Notes: generated by a model not told the origin, from the letters alone. Numbered from the stretch's first letter, positions 34,006 to 44,544 are shown. The stretch is 64,000 nucleotides of DNA from Meridianimarinicoccus zhengii (GCF_003254465.1 NZ_QDFI01000008.1:1-64000), one strand, 5' to 3'. Translations and numbers: made by a program.

Positions 34006-34997
34006 CCGTCTGGCAGCGCATCCGGCGCTGGCGGCCGGGCAAGGGCGCGCTGCGCATCGCGGGCACGCTCGCCATCGTCGGACTGGTCGCGTGGTCGGTG
34101 GATATCGGGCAGGCGCTGGCGCTTCTGGCTTCGGCCGACCGTGACCTGCTGACCGTGGCCTTCGTCGCGCTGACGCTTCAGACCGTCATTTCCGCCGCGC
34201 GCTGGAAGATCACCGCGGCCCGGCTGGACCATCGCTTCAGCCTGTTCGTTGCGGTGCGGGAATACTACCTTGCGCAGTTCCTGAACCAGACCCTGCCGGG
34301 CGGCATGGTCGGCGACGCGGGCCGGGCCTATCGCGCGCGGCATGGCGCGGGGCTGGTGCGGTCCGGGCAGGCGGTGCTGTTCGAACGGCTGTCGGGACAG
34401 ATCGCCCTGATCGGCGTCGCCGCCCCCGGTTTCGCGCTGACCGTGCTGGTGCCGGGCGGACCGAGTTGGCCGACCACGCTGGGCACCATCGCGCTGGGGC
34501 TGGCCGCGGGGCTGGTGACGGTCCCGCTGCTGATCTTCGGCGGGTCCAAGGCCCCGGGCGCCGTGGGCCGCGCGTCGCGGGATTTCATCGGCGCGGCGCA
34601 GGGGGCCATCTTCGCGCCCGAGGTCCTGCCGTGGCAGGTGGGCCTGAGCCTCGGGACGGTGGCCTGCAACCTGGCCGCCTTCGCCGCCTGTGCCGCGGCG
34701 ACCGGCACACCGCTGGAACCGCTGGCGGTGGTCACTATCGTGCCGATCGTCCTGCTGGCCATGGTCGTGCCGTTGTCCGTCGCGGGCTGGGGCGTGCGCG
34801 AAGGTGCGGCGGCGATGCTGTTTCCGGTGCTTTACGCGACACCCGAGGCGGGGGTCGCGGCGTCGGTGGCGTTCGGGCTGGTGTTTCTGGCGGTAACCCT
34901 GCCCGGCGCGCTGGTGTTGGCCTGGGAAAGCCGCCGGGGCCGCTTCAGGCTCGGCAAGGGCGACGGCGCGCCGGACAAGGCCGGGCGCGCCGTCTGA
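34002..34997 (+). CDS. UPF0104/lysylphosphatidylglycerol synthase-type membrane protein
   Basis: 331-residue polytopic protein with eight or so spans of the LPG_synthase_TM (UPF0104) family, including the motif LNQTLPGGMVGDAGRAYR near residue 92 that marks this group. Family members flip or bind lipids (as in the MprF flippase half) but this one lacks the aminoacyl-transfer domain. It starts with GTG overlapping the TGA of the gene before it. It may move the lipid product of the first two genes across the membrane. It ends 4 bases from the convergent dabA gene. Confidence 0.82.
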   Translation: MTVWQRIRRWRPGKGALRIAGTLAIVGLVAWSVDIGQALALLASADRDLLTVAFVALTLQTVISAARWKITAARLDHRFSLFVAVREYYLAQFLNQTLPGGMVGDAGRAYRARHGAGLVRSGQAVLFERLSGQIALIGVAAPGFALTVLVPGGPSWPTTLGTIALGLAAGLVTVPLLIFGGSKAPGAVGRASRDFIGAAQGAIFAPEVLPWQVGLSLGTVACNLAAFAACAAATGTPLEPLAVVTIVPIVLLAMVVPLSVAGWGVREGAAAMLFPVLYATPEAGVAASVAFGLVFLAVTLPGALVLAWESRRGRFRLGKGDGAPDKAGRAV

Positions 34998-35001
34998 TCG
35001 G

Positions 35002-37416
35002 TCATTCGGCGGCGACCATGCGCGGCCCCGCGCCATCGGTCGGCATCCAGACCCCGCGCTCGTAGCGCCACGCCATCCGGCCCGCATCGTCCATTGCGTG
35101 GAGCGCAAGCCAGCCGTTGTCGAACAGGGCCGCCACCTGCGGGTGCCGTTCGAGCACGTCGGAAATGGCGGCGCGCGGGGCTTCCACCACCACGGTCAGG
35201 CGCAGCGGGTCATGGGCGGGCGCGTCGCCGTCATGGACCGACTGCATCGGCAGGCCCGCGCGCAGCACGCCGCCGTTGCCTTCGACCACGCCGATCCCGC
35301 CCGTGACGTTGTGCAACAGCTTGTTGCCCGCCCCGAAAAGTGACGGTGCGACCGTGGAGCCGTAGTATTGCAGGCTGATCCAGCTTGCCACGACCACCGG
35401 CGCGGTCAGGATCAGTTCGAGCACGCCGAAACCTTCATCCTTGTGCCAGTCATAGCTGTGCAGGAACACGCCGCCGCCCATGTCCAGCGGCGCGGTCCGG
35501 TGCCGCGGTGCGGCGACGAAGGCGCGGCAGCCCGCCAGCCCCCATTCCGGGCGCAGCTCGGCCCAGTCCCGCGCGCGGGCCATGATGTCGGTGCCCTTGT
35601 CCGCGCGCGGCAGTCGTGCCGCCCGTTCGGCGCGCGCCAGCTTGCCCGCGGCCGTCAGCGCGTGCCTGAGCGTCTTCAGGTCTTCTTCATGCGCCTCGCT
35701 TGGGTGGTCGCGGTCGTACAGCGTCACGGCATCGGTCGTCGTGTCGTGCAGCCCGGCCACAAACAGCGTGTCCTCGGGGATGGGCCGTCCGGCCTCGGCC
35801 AGCCCGGCGCGCACCTTCGGGTCGTTGAGCAGCCCGGCCAGAAGCCGCGCGTTCACGTCGCCCGCATAGCCGCCGCAGGCGCCGCATTGCAGCGCGCTGG
35901 CATGGGGATTGTTCGTGACACCCGCGCCGTGGCCCGCGACCAGCACCAGCCGCGCCATCGAGCCGTGCAAGCCCATGGCCCCGAGCACGGTCGCCGCCGC
36001 CTGCACCCGGTCCGCAAGGGGCGGCAGCGGGTCGAGCACCGGCGTGGGGCTGTCCGCCCCCGGCAGCGCATGGTCCTCGCCATGGGCGCGGGAGTCGCGC
36101 CACAGCTTCGCGCCATAGATCGGCCCCGCGGCCTCGACGAACGCGAAGGACGACACGGCGGCCTGCTTGAACCGGCCCCAGGCCCGTGCCGCGCGCGCCT
36201 TGATGCGCTGGTCCATGTCGGCGGCCTCGGTCTGGTCGGCGCGGCTGGACAAGCCCGGCGTCAGCAGCACGGGCGCCCGCGGTTCGGTCACGTCGGAGGC
36301 CGCACCGTGATGGGCGCTCGCCAGTCCGAAAAAGCCCGCGAACCCGATCGTGTCGATCCCCGCGCTTGTGGATTCCAGCGCACGGCGGAAGACCTCGGAG
36401 CGCACGTCGATGCAGAACGCGGCCTGGACCGCCGGGCGGGTGCCGGAATCGGTTCGCGCGCCAGCACAAGCGGCAAAGCCCGCGGCGAGTTCGCGTTGCG
36501 CGGCGCGGTCGGCGGCATCCTGCAGGATCGCGTCGATGACCTGATCGGTGTCCGGTTCCAGCGGGGCAGCATAGGCGGCCTTGGCGGTCTCCCACGCCGC
36601 GGCCAGCGCGGGCTTGTGCAGCGACCAAAGGGCAGCTTCCCACACCAGCCGGGCGGTCAGCAGGTCCGTCAGGGTCGGATCGCTGCCGCCTGCCTGCTCT
36701 GCCTGCCATCCGGGTCGCCGGGCCAGTTGCGCCCAGCCGCCCAGATCGACCAGCAGGCGGTGGAAGTAATGTTCCGCCGTGTCCGCCGACAGGCCCAGTT
36801 CCCGCGCACAGACGGCCAGTGCCACCCGCGCCGTGGGCGGCATGTCGGTGACGTATCCGCAGAACCCGGAAAGACCGTGCAGTTCGGGCGTCACATCGCG
36901 CTGTGCGTGCGCCTTCCACGCGGCATAGGCACCGATGTCGGGTGCGGGCCAGAGCGCCTGGCCGGCATCGAAATGCCCCGCGGCCCAAAGGCCGATCCGC
37001 TCTGCCACGAGCCCAGGCCAGTCCACGCCCGTCACCTTGGCGGCAAGATCGGCCATGGTCGGCAGCGGGTCCGGGTCGTTGACCGTGCGCTCCGCCGCGG
37101 CGCGCAATGCGCCGACGGTCAGCGGCCCGCCTTGGGGCGCGGCATCGAGCGCCGCCTGCAGGTCATCCGCCGTGATGGCCCCTGACGCGAGCTTGGACCG
37201 GATCGTGGCACGCGGGGCCGTCACCCGGATGCCAGCCACGCGCGCCATCCGTGCCGCCGTGAGCGCCAGCGTATCGCCCGCCTGCCCCATGAAGGGGTTC
37301 ACCGCCACGCTTTCGGTCAGCGGCCACAGCGGGGGAATCTGCCGCCCGGCCCGGTCGGCCATGGCGAAGATCTCGAGGCTGGTGCCGTCGAAGCTTTCCA
37401 TCGTCAGCTTGTCCAT
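35002..37416 (-). CDS. dabA: Inorganic-carbon transporter subunit DabA
   Basis: 804-residue DUF2309 protein, the beta-carbonic-anhydrase-like half of the DAB carbon-concentrating pump. Zinc-site residues match those shown in Halothiobacillus DabA: Cys335 and Asp337 in FCIDVRSE, His496 in [11 protein letters not shown] and Cys511 in LQCGACGG. It should hydrate CO2 one-way in the cytoplasm, driven by ion flow through DabB. The start at 37414-37416 has a GAGGGGA site. It follows dabB by 11 bases. Confidence 0.92.
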   Translation of the reverse strand: MDKLTMESFDGTSLEIFAMADRAGRQIPPLWPLTESVAVNPFMGQAGDTLALTAARMARVAGIRVTAPRATIRSKLASGAITADDLQAALDAAPQGGPLTVGALRAAAERTVNDPDPLPTMADLAAKVTGVDWPGLVAERIGLWAAGHFDAGQALWPAPDIGAYAAWKAHAQRDVTPELHGLSGFCGYVTDMPPTARVALAVCARELGLSADTAEHYFHRLLVDLGGWAQLARRPGWQAEQAGGSDPTLTDLLTARLVWEAALWSLHKPALAAAWETAKAAYAAPLEPDTDQVIDAILQDAADRAAQRELAAGFAACAGARTDSGTRPAVQAAFCIDVRSEVFRRALESTSAGIDTIGFAGFFGLASAHHGAASDVTEPRAPVLLTPGLSSRADQTEAADMDQRIKARAARAWGRFKQAAVSSFAFVEAAGPIYGAKLWRDSRAHGEDHALPGADSPTPVLDPLPPLADRVQAAATVLGAMGLHGSMARLVLVAGHGAGVTNNPHASALQCGACGGYAGDVNARLLAGLLNDPKVRAGLAEAGRPIPEDTLFVAGLHDTTTDAVTLYDRDHPSEAHEEDLKTLRHALTAAGKLARAERAARLPRADKGTDIMARARDWAELRPEWGLAGCRAFVAAPRHRTAPLDMGGGVFLHSYDWHKDEGFGVLELILTAPVVVASWISLQYYGSTVAPSLFGAGNKLLHNVTGGIGVVEGNGGVLRAGLPMQSVHDGDAPAHDPLRLTVVVEAPRAAISDVLERHPQVAALFDNGWLALHAMDDAGRMAWRYERGVWMPTDGAGPRMVAAE

Positions 37417-37427
37417 GATCTTTCCCC

Positions 37428-38987
37428 TCAGGTCCGGTTGGTGGTCCGCCAGCCGCCGATCAGCCGGTCGAACACAGCGTTCACGTAAAGCCCGTTCAGC
37501 AGGTGGACGCGCAGCCCCGCCGCCGCCGGATGCCCGGCCCAAAGCGGGAACAGCGCCTGCGCCACGGCAACCGCGCCGAAGCTGAGGATCGCAAGCACCA
37601 TCAGCGCCCATTCGAGCGGCCCCGGTGCGGGCGTTGCCGGCAGCGCGTCGGCGGTCAGCTTGATGGCGATGACCTGAAGGGCGAAGTAGCTCAGCGTCGC
37701 GGCGACGGAGGCCAGCGCCGTGCGCCGGGTCAGGGCGCGTGGGGCGGCATCCGCCAGACCTTGCGCGACTAGGTATGCCACCCCGAAGACGAGGATCGCC
37801 CCCAGTGCGATGGCCTGCGGCGGCTTGCCTGCGAAACCGAACAGCGCGCCGATCACGCCGTAGATCGCCAGCGCAAGGGCAAAGGCCCGCGCCACGGCCC
37901 ATCCATCGGGCACCGCGACCGGCCCGGGCCTGCGGATCGAGGCGACGGCGGTCACGGCGCTGCCCGAGCCGAGGAACGCATGCGCCTTGTAGAGCGAATG
38001 GGCCAGAATGTGCAGCAGCGCCAGCGGAAACAGGGCCAGCCCGCACTGGAGCAGCATGAAGCCCATCTGCGCCAGCGTGGACCATGCGAGCGCGGTCTTC
38101 ACCGCCGGCTGGGTCAGCATGACCAGCCCGCCGAACAGCGCGCTGAACCCGCCGATCATCACGAGCGCGGCCAGCACGCCCGGCGCGGTCAGCATCACGT
38201 CGGCAAAGCGGATCAGCAGGAACCCACCCGCATTGACCACCCCGGCATGCAGCAGGGCCGAGACGGGGGTGGGCGCCTCCATCACCTCGGTCAGCCAGCC
38301 ATGGCTGGGGAACTGCGCGGATTTCAGGATCGCGGCCAGCGCCAGCAATCCGGCCGCCAGAAGCGCGGGTGCGCCGCCGATGCCGGTGCGCGCCATGGTC
38401 GCGATGGTGGCGACATCGCCGGTGCCATAGGCCACGATCAGCAGCGCCGCCGCCGCCAGCAGCGCGAAGCTGCCTGCAAGCCCGGTCAGCGCCTTTTTCC
38501 GCGCCGCGCGCTGCGCCGCGATCCGGTCCGGGTAGAACAGCAGCAGCCGGTCGAGCGCGAAGCCCACCGCCACCCAGGCCAGCAGCAACTGCCCGAGGTT
38601 GCCAGCCGTCACCAGCCCCATCACCGCCGCAAGTGCTGCCGCCATCCACGCCATGAAGGCGTTCTGCCGCGCCTCGCCATCGGTGTAGGTGCGGGCATAC
38701 CGCAGCACGACCCAGCCGATGAAGCACACCAGCGCGAACATCGCCACGCTGACGCTGTCCACGCGGGCAGACAGGCCGATCCCGGCGATCCCGACCGTCG
38801 GTCCGGTGCCCGGACCCGCGACGATCAGGCCAAGCGTGACCACGACGGCGATCACGGTGCTGGCCATCACCGCCCATTCGGGCAGGCGCAGCATCCAGTG
38901 ACCGCGCGGTGCGGGCCAGCGCGCCAGTGCAAGGGCGGCGATCAGCATCAGCGCCGGGGCGAACAGGGGCAGGGCGTATTGCGGCAT
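37428..38987 (-). CDS. dabB: Inorganic-carbon transporter subunit DabB
   Basis: 519-residue NuoL/MrpA-like membrane protein with about 14 spans. Key motif: [26 protein letters not shown] near residues 223-248, containing the conserved Pro and His of proton-translocating antiporter subunits, plus a conserved Lys-rich segment near residue 170. In DAB systems this subunit conducts cations and is coupled to DabA. It is the first gene of the operon and divergent from a LysR gene. Confidence 0.9.
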   Translation of the reverse strand: MPQYALPLFAPALMLIAALALARWPAPRGHWMLRLPEWAVMASTVIAVVVTLGLIVAGPGTGPTVGIAGIGLSARVDSVSVAMFALVCFIGWVVLRYARTYTDGEARQNAFMAWMAAALAAVMGLVTAGNLGQLLLAWVAVGFALDRLLLFYPDRIAAQRAARKKALTGLAGSFALLAAAALLIVAYGTGDVATIATMARTGIGGAPALLAAGLLALAAILKSAQFPSHGWLTEVMEAPTPVSALLHAGVVNAGGFLLIRFADVMLTAPGVLAALVMIGGFSALFGGLVMLTQPAVKTALAWSTLAQMGFMLLQCGLALFPLALLHILAHSLYKAHAFLGSGSAVTAVASIRRPGPVAVPDGWAVARAFALALAIYGVIGALFGFAGKPPQAIALGAILVFGVAYLVAQGLADAAPRALTRRTALASVAATLSYFALQVIAIKLTADALPATPAPGPLEWALMVLAILSFGAVAVAQALFPLWAGHPAAAGLRVHLLNGLYVNAVFDRLIGGWRTTNRT

Positions 38988-39052
38988 CGGGCGTCTCCTG
39001 TGTCAAATGACTTGAGGGGGATATGCGGCCCTGCTGCATGAAGAAAAATACA

Positions 39053-39081
39053 TTGTTTCGCGCATTACGTTCGCGATAATA
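39053..39081 (+). promoter_or_regulatory. LysR promoter and inverted repeat
   Basis: TCGCG-N9-CGCGA (39058-39076) forms an inverted repeat between a -35-like TTGTTT (39053-39058) and a -10-like GATAAT (39075-39080) with 16 bases between them. The predicted start falls at about 39087, the A of the LysR start codon, which would make that mRNA leaderless. The repeat is the likely autoregulatory site and lies 70 bases upstream of dabB. Confidence 0.5.
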
Positions 39082-39086
39082 GAACG

Positions 39087-39995
39087 ATGAACGATCTGAA
39101 CTATCATCACCTGCGGTATTTCTGGGCCGTGGCCCATGACGGGAACCTGACCCGCACTGCGGAACGGCTGAACCTGTCGCAATCGGCGCTGTCGAGCCAG
39201 ATCAGGACGCTCGAGGCACGACTCGGCCATGCGCTGTTCGACCGGCGCGGGCGGCAGTTGCACCTGACGGAGGCCGGGCGCATCGCGCTCGACCATGCCG
39301 ACACGATCTTCGCCACCGGCGCGGAGTTGCTGGGTACGCTGGCGCAGACCGGCCAGGTGCGCCGGCCGTTGCGGGTCGGCTCGCTCGCCACGCTGTCGCG
39401 CAATTTCCAGACCGGGTTCCTGCGGCCGCTGTTCGGACGGGCGGATGTGGAGATCGTGCTGCGGGCCGGGTCCGCGCGGGAGCTTTACGCAGCGCTGTCG
39501 GATCTTAGCCTCGACGTGGTGCTGACCAACCGCCCGCCGGCCCGCGATGCGGGTCTGCCGTTCGTCACCCACCGGATCGCGGCCCAGCAGGTGGGGCTTT
39601 TCGGAACGCCCGCGCATCTTTCGGGGGTGGATGATGGCGACCCCTCAGGGCTGCGGGACGTGCCGCTGATCCTGCCCACGCTCGATAGTGCCCTGCGCGC
39701 CGATTTCGACGCCTGGGCGGATCGGACGGGCCTGCGCCCCCAGATCGCGGCGGAGGTTGACGACATGGCGATGATGCGGCTTCTCGCGCGCGACGGGCTG
39801 GGGCTGGCGCTTGTGCCGCCCATCGTCGTGCAGGACGAACTGGCGACCGGCGCGCTATGTGCCGCCCCGATCCCGCTGGGCATCATCGAGACGTTCCTCG
39901 CCGTCACCGTGGCGCGGCGCTTTCCCAACCCGCTCCTGCGCGAGGTGCTGGAAAGCGCGGCGGATCGGCTCGGGGCTTCGGAGCCTGCGGTGTAA
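39087..39995 (+). CDS. LysR-family regulator, NhaR-like
   Basis: 302 residues. N-terminal winged helix ([44 protein letters not shown]; residues 4-46, of which the first part is NhaR-like) and a C-terminal ligand-binding domain. It is divergent from dabBA across a 99-base region that holds an inverted repeat, so it should control DAB expression, as LysR regulators do next to other dab operons. The signal may be bicarbonate, sodium or pH. No ribosome-binding site is seen before its ATG. Confidence 0.87.
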   Translation: MNDLNYHHLRYFWAVAHDGNLTRTAERLNLSQSALSSQIRTLEARLGHALFDRRGRQLHLTEAGRIALDHADTIFATGAELLGTLAQTGQVRRPLRVGSLATLSRNFQTGFLRPLFGRADVEIVLRAGSARELYAALSDLSLDVVLTNRPPARDAGLPFVTHRIAAQQVGLFGTPAHLSGVDDGDPSGLRDVPLILPTLDSALRADFDAWADRTGLRPQIAAEVDDMAMMRLLARDGLGLALVPPIVVQDELATGALCAAPIPLGIIETFLAVTVARRFPNPLLREVLESAADRLGASEPAV

Positions 39996-40130
39996 CAGTC
40001 CGGTCGCGCCGGACCTGTGCGGTCTTGGTGACACGTTGCCGATGCCCACGCCGCTTCGTGCGAATGTCTTTGCGATGCACGTCTGGTGGTGGCACCGTCC
40101 CGCCACCAATTCGCCATCGGAGTCGCCCGG

Positions 40131-41477
40131 ATGTCCGCCCTGTTCCACCGCGCCTGCAACGCCACCCTGCCCACCGCCGTCGCGGGCGAGGGCTGCTATC
40201 TGATCGATGCCGCCGGCAAGCGGTATCTCGATGCCTGCGGCGGTGCGGCGGTGTCCTGCCTCGGTCATTCCGACGCGGAGGTGAAGGCCGCGCTGCACGG
40301 GCAACTGGACCGGCTCGCCTTTGCCCATACCGGGTTCTTCACGTCGGAACCGGCTGAACGCTTGGCCGAACGCCTGATCGCCCATGCGCCCGCGGGGCTC
40401 GCGCGGGTCTATCCCGTCTCCGGCGGGTCCGAGGCGGTGGAAGCCGCGATCAAGCTCGCGCGGCAGTATCACCTGGAACGGGGCGCACCGTCCCGGCACC
40501 GCATCGTCGCGCGGCGGCAAAGCTATCACGGCAACACGCTGGGCGCGCTGGGGGCGGGCGGCAACATGTGGCGCCGTGAACCCTTCGCGCCGCTGATGGT
40601 CGAAACCAGCCATATCGCGCCCTGCTACGCCTATCGCGACCAGCGTGCCGACGAGACGGCGGAGGCGTATGGGCTGCGCGTGGCGGACGAACTGGAAACC
40701 GAACTTCAGCGCCTCGGCCCCGACACGGTCGCCGCCTTCATCGCGGAGCCGGTCGTGGGCGCCACGGCGGGCGCGGTGCCCGCGGTGCCGGGCTACCTCA
40801 AGCGCATCCGCGAGATCTGCGACCGCCACGGTGTGCTGCTGATCCTTGACGAGATCATGTGCGGCATGGGGCGAACGGGGCACCTGTTTGCCTGCGCGGA
40901 GGACGGGGTAACCCCCGACATCCTGACCATCGCCAAGGGGCTTGGCGCGGGCTACCAGCCCGTGGGCGCGATGCTCTGCACCGCCGCGATCCACGACACG
41001 ATCGCCAAGGGGTCGGGCTTCTTCCAGCACGGGCACACCTATATCGGGCATCCGATGGCGATGGCTGCGGCGGATGCCGTGCTTGGCAAGCTGACCGCGC
41101 CGGGGATGATGGTGTCGGTGCGCGACAAGGGGGCCGCGCTGGACGCGGCGCTGCGGGACCGGCTGGGCGCGCATCCCCATGTGGGCGATATCCGGGGGCG
41201 GGGCCTGTTCCGCGGCATCGAACTCGTGGCTGACCGCGGGACCAAGACGCCGTTCGACCCCGCTTTGCGGCTGCACAAGAGGATCAAGGCGGCGGCGATG
41301 GACGCGGGGCTGATGTGCTACCCGATGGGCGGCACCATCGATGGACGTCGCGGCGATCACGTGCTGCTGGCCCCGCCCTTCATCATCGAACAGGCGCAGA
41401 TCGACACGGTAGCGGACCTGCTGGCGCAGGCCATCGACCGCGCGCTCGTCGAGGCCGGGGTCGGGCTCGCCGCGTGA
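40131..41477 (+). CDS. Class III PLP-dependent aminotransferase
   Basis: 448-residue omega-aminotransferase. The Schiff-base lysine is Lys269 in TIAKGLGAGYQP, with the aspartate in LLILDEIMCGMGRTG (Asp240) and the phosphate-binding SGGSEAVE near residue 98. It should deaminate an omega-amino acid or amine with pyruvate or 2-oxoglutarate. It shares an operon, by GTGA overlap, with a DUF849 enzyme. The start at 40131 has a GGAG site; an earlier in-frame ATG at 40086 would add 15 residues but lacks one. Confidence 0.88.
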   Translation: MSALFHRACNATLPTAVAGEGCYLIDAAGKRYLDACGGAAVSCLGHSDAEVKAALHGQLDRLAFAHTGFFTSEPAERLAERLIAHAPAGLARVYPVSGGSEAVEAAIKLARQYHLERGAPSRHRIVARRQSYHGNTLGALGAGGNMWRREPFAPLMVETSHIAPCYAYRDQRADETAEAYGLRVADELETELQRLGPDTVAAFIAEPVVGATAGAVPAVPGYLKRIREICDRHGVLLILDEIMCGMGRTGHLFACAEDGVTPDILTIAKGLGAGYQPVGAMLCTAAIHDTIAKGSGFFQHGHTYIGHPMAMAAADAVLGKLTAPGMMVSVRDKGAALDAALRDRLGAHPHVGDIRGRGLFRGIELVADRGTKTPFDPALRLHKRIKAAAMDAGLMCYPMGGTIDGRRGDHVLLAPPFIIEQAQIDTVADLLAQAIDRALVEAGVGLAA

Positions 41478-42301
41478 CGCCCTTGCCGCGGATCATGGTC
41501 GCCCCGAACGGCGCCACCAGGACCCGTGCCGACCATCCGGCATTGCCCGTGACCATCCCTCAGATTGTGACGACGGCGCGGGCGTGTTTCGACGCGGGGG
41601 CGGACGGCATCCACGCCCATGTGCGCGACCGGGCGGGGCGACACGTGCTCGATGCCGGGCTTTACGCAGAATTGCTGGCGGAGCTGGCCTGCGCCGTCCC
41701 CGGCATGGCTGCGCAGATCACCACCGAAGCACAGGGGCGGTACACCCCCGCGCAGCAGCGTGCCGTCGTGGCGGCAGTGCCGGGCGCGGTATCCGTGTCC
41801 GTCGCGCTGCGCGAGATGATGGCCGACAACGATGCCGCCGCCGCGCGCGGTTTCTACCACGATTGCGCGGCGCGGGGGTGCGCGGTGCAGCACATTCTCT
41901 ATGATCTGACCGACATGGACCGGCTGGCAGCAGCACGGGCGGCGGGGATCGTACCGGACGGTCCGGTGCAGGTACTTCTGGTGCTGGGCCGCTACACGGA
42001 CGGACAACGCGCCGCGCCCGCGGAGCTCGCCGCACCCCACGCCCGGCTGATGGAACGGATACCCGGTGCCGACTGGGCCGTTTGCGCCTTCGGTCCGGAC
42101 GAAACCGCCTGCCTTGCAGCCGCCCACGGTCTTGGCGGCAAGCTGCGCGTCGGGTTCGAGAACAACCTCTTCAATGCGGATGGGCGGCGTGCGGCGGACA
42201 ATGCCGACCGGGTGCGCGACCTGTGCGCGGTGTTGTCCCATGCTGGCGCGGATGCCGAAAATAAGGCGGTACGACGCACATCGCGGGACCGCGTGGAATA
42301 G
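41474..42301 (+). CDS. BKACE-family beta-keto acid cleavage enzyme (DUF849)
   Basis: 275-residue TIM-barrel enzyme of the BKACE family, starting with GTG overlapping the stop of the aminotransferase gene. Family motifs seen: IMVAPNGATRTRADHPALP near the N-terminus, GADGIHAHVRD near residue 45 with the zinc-binding histidines, and GFENNLFNADG near residue 232. BKACE enzymes use acetyl-CoA to cleave beta-keto acids to acetoacetate and a CoA ester. With the aminotransferase it could take a beta- or delta-amino acid to a keto acid and cleave it. The substrate is unknown. Confidence 0.82.
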   Translation: MTPLPRIMVAPNGATRTRADHPALPVTIPQIVTTARACFDAGADGIHAHVRDRAGRHVLDAGLYAELLAELACAVPGMAAQITTEAQGRYTPAQQRAVVAAVPGAVSVSVALREMMADNDAAAARGFYHDCAARGCAVQHILYDLTDMDRLAAARAAGIVPDGPVQVLLVLGRYTDGQRAAPAELAAPHARLMERIPGADWAVCAFGPDETACLAAAHGLGGKLRVGFENNLFNADGRRAADNADRVRDLCAVLSHAGADAENKAVRRTSRDRVE

Positions 42302-42476
42302 TTTCCCTATCCAAGCCCGTTATCCCGGCGATGTGTTCCGGTTAGCTTGCGCCATGGCGAAAAAGACGCGATCCTGTCCCGCGTCGGGAAACGGAGTGTA
42401 TCTTGAAATCGACACACCGACGCGCGAGCTGCACGGCAACTGCCTGTCCCATTCCGACCCCGCAAAGGAGGTTCGC

Positions 42477-43415
42477 ATGAAACACCTTATGGCCTCGATG
42501 ATCGCGCTGACGCTGGCGCTGCCTGCCGCCGCGCAGGAGGGCTTCGGCCCGCTCATCGCCCCGCAGGATCTGTCCGCCGCGACGTCCGGAGATGCCGCAC
42601 CGCTCGTGCTCGATATCCGGGCAGGCGATGGCGATGGCTACGGTGGCGGGCATGTTCCCGGTGCCGTGAGCGCGCCCTATGGCCTGTTTCGCGGGCCTGC
42701 CGAGAACCCCGGCCAGCTGCCGCCCGAGGACCGCCTGACAGAAGTGCTGCGCGGGCTTGGCGTGACCCCTGACCGGCCCACCGTGATCGTCCACCAGGGC
42801 GCGAACGAAACCGATTTCGGGGCCGCCGCGCGGGTTTACTGGACGCTGAAATCCAGCGGCGTGAGCCAGTTGGCAATCCTGAACGGCGGTATGAACGCCT
42901 GGACGGCGGCGGAACTGCCGGTGGCGTCGGATTCCGTGACCCCGGCCGCGTCGGACATCACCGTGAATTTCTCGGACCGGTGGCTGGCCACGGAGGCCGA
43001 TGTCCTCGCCATCGTGGACGGGCGCGACGATGCGCTGCTGCTGGATGCGCGGCCCGAGGATTTCTGGTCCGGCCGCACGGCACACGGGGCCGCGGCGCGT
43101 CCCGGTACGCTGCCGCAGTCGAAATACTTCGAACATGCGGGCTGGTTCGGCGGCGGCCCCGCCATCGTCGATGCGGATGCCGCGCGCAGCCTTGCCGCCG
43201 AACAGGGTTTCACCGGCGAAGAGCAGATCGTGAGTTTCTGCAATACCGGGCACTGGGCGGCGACCAACTGGTTCGCGCTAAGCGAACTTGCGGGCATCGA
43301 GAACGTGAAGCTGTACCCGGAATCGATGGTCGGCTGGTCCAACGCGGGCCATGACATGGCGAACGTGCCCGGCCTGCTGCAAAACCTGTGGTTCCAGATC
43401 CGGAACGTGTTCTGA
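42477..43415 (+). CDS. Periplasmic tandem rhodanese
   Basis: 312 residues with an N-terminal signal peptide (residues 1-19, ending LPAAAQ). Two rhodanese domains: the first (25-150) lacks the catalytic cysteine (VIVHQGANETD in its place), and the second (165-300) carries Cys255 in CNTGHW. A strong AAAGGAGG ribosome-binding site precedes it. It is 4 bases upstream of a YeeE/YedE transporter gene and probably supplies or prepares sulfane sulfur or thiosulfate for it in the periplasm. Confidence 0.87.
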   Translation: MKHLMASMIALTLALPAAAQEGFGPLIAPQDLSAATSGDAAPLVLDIRAGDGDGYGGGHVPGAVSAPYGLFRGPAENPGQLPPEDRLTEVLRGLGVTPDRPTVIVHQGANETDFGAAARVYWTLKSSGVSQLAILNGGMNAWTAAELPVASDSVTPAASDITVNFSDRWLATEADVLAIVDGRDDALLLDARPEDFWSGRTAHGAAARPGTLPQSKYFEHAGWFGGGPAIVDADAARSLAAEQGFTGEEQIVSFCNTGHWAATNWFALSELAGIENVKLYPESMVGWSNAGHDMANVPGLLQNLWFQIRNVF

Positions 43416-43419
43416 TCCC

Positions 43420-44544
43420 ATGGCGATGACGCAGACGGCTTCACCCGCCGCCAATACCGGACAGCGCGCCGCCCTCTTGGGGGCGGCAGCGACGCTTGTT
43501 CTGGCCGTGGCCTTGTTCGCGGGGGCGCGGTTCGGGCTGCTGCTGGCCATCGGGCTGGGCTTCGGGATCGTGCTCGAAGGGTTGCGGTTCGGCTTCGCCG
43601 GGCCGTGGCGGGCCATGATTCTGCGCCGCGACCCGGCGGGCATCCTTGCGCAGCTTGTCGCGATCGCCATCGTGGCGGTGGTTGCCATCCCGCTGCTGGC
43701 CTCCCACCCCGGAGAGCTGACCGGTGCCCATGCGCCGGTGGGGTTCGCCATGCTGGGCGGCGCCTTCGTGTTCGGTGCAGCCATGCAGGTGGTGCTGGGC
43801 TGCGGGTCCGGCACACTGGTGAACGCCGGCAGCGGAAACCCGGTCAGTCTCGTGGCGCTGCCGTTCTTCGCGATCGGCAGCTTTGCGGGCGCGTCGCATC
43901 TGTTGTGGTGGACCGATCTTGGCACGGCGCCCGTGGTGGTGTTCCGCGGCGCGGGCGGGCTGGTCGTCACGCTGGCGCTGCTGGCCGGTGTGGCGGGCAT
44001 CGTGTGGTGGCGCGCGGCGCCCGAACATCGGAAGCTGCCGGTGCGGCGCCTGTGGATCGCGGCTGTCGTCGTGGCGCTTCTGGCGCTGGCCAACCTCGCC
44101 GTCGCGGGCCAGCCATGGGGGGTGGTCTACGGTCTTGGCCTCTGGGCGGCGAAAGGGGCCGTTGCGCTGGGTATCGATGTGACCGCCTCGCCCTTCTGGG
44201 CGGCGCCCGGCAACGCGGACCGGCTTGCGGCAAGCGTGCTGACCGATGTCACGTCGCTGACCAATATCGGGATCATCGCGGGGGCCGCCCTTGTGGCGGC
44301 ATGGCGCGGCGGGCTGGCGCAGGCGCTGCCGTCCTATCCGGCGCGGGCGTGGATTTGCACGATCATCGCGGGGTTCCTGCTGGGCTACACCTCGCGGCTG
44401 GCGTTCGGCTGCAACGTGGGCGCGTTCTTCAGCGGCATTTCCACCGGCAGCCTGCATGGCTGGGCGTGGTTCGCCGCGGCCTTCGCGGGGGCGGTGCTGG
44501 GCGTGCGTCTTCGCCCGCTTGCGGGGCTGGAGGCACGCCCATGA
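43420..44544 (+). CDS. YeeE/YedE-family sulfur-compound transporter
   Basis: 374-residue inner-membrane protein with about ten spans, of the YeeE/YedE (TsuA thiosulfate permease) family. Two conserved cysteine motifs are visible: QVVLGCGSGTLVNAG near residue 125 and LAFGCNVGAFFSGISTGSLHGW near residue 335. In TsuA such cysteines line the pathway for thiosulfate. It lies between the periplasmic rhodanese gene and a small coupled gene (ATGA at 44541-44544). I chose the ATG at 43420; an ATG two codons later is also possible. Confidence 0.87.
   Translation: MAMTQTASPAANTGQRAALLGAAATLVLAVALFAGARFGLLLAIGLGFGIVLEGLRFGFAGPWRAMILRRDPAGILAQLVAIAIVAVVAIPLLASHPGELTGAHAPVGFAMLGGAFVFGAAMQVVLGCGSGTLVNAGSGNPVSLVALPFFAIGSFAGASHLLWWTDLGTAPVVVFRGAGGLVVTLALLAGVAGIVWWRAAPEHRKLPVRRLWIAAVVVALLALANLAVAGQPWGVVYGLGLWAAKGAVALGIDVTASPFWAAPGNADRLAASVLTDVTSLTNIGIIAGAALVAAWRGGLAQALPSYPARAWICTIIAGFLLGYTSRLAFGCNVGAFFSGISTGSLHGWAWFAAAFAGAVLGVRLRPLAGLEARP

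Noticed and set aside
35002-39039. A single 1345-codon open frame on the minus strand covering both dab genes
   Set aside because: Only the part from 37416 down encodes DabA. The rest is an out-of-frame reading of dabB, whose own frame has clear NuoL-type motifs; the long frame is due to high GC.
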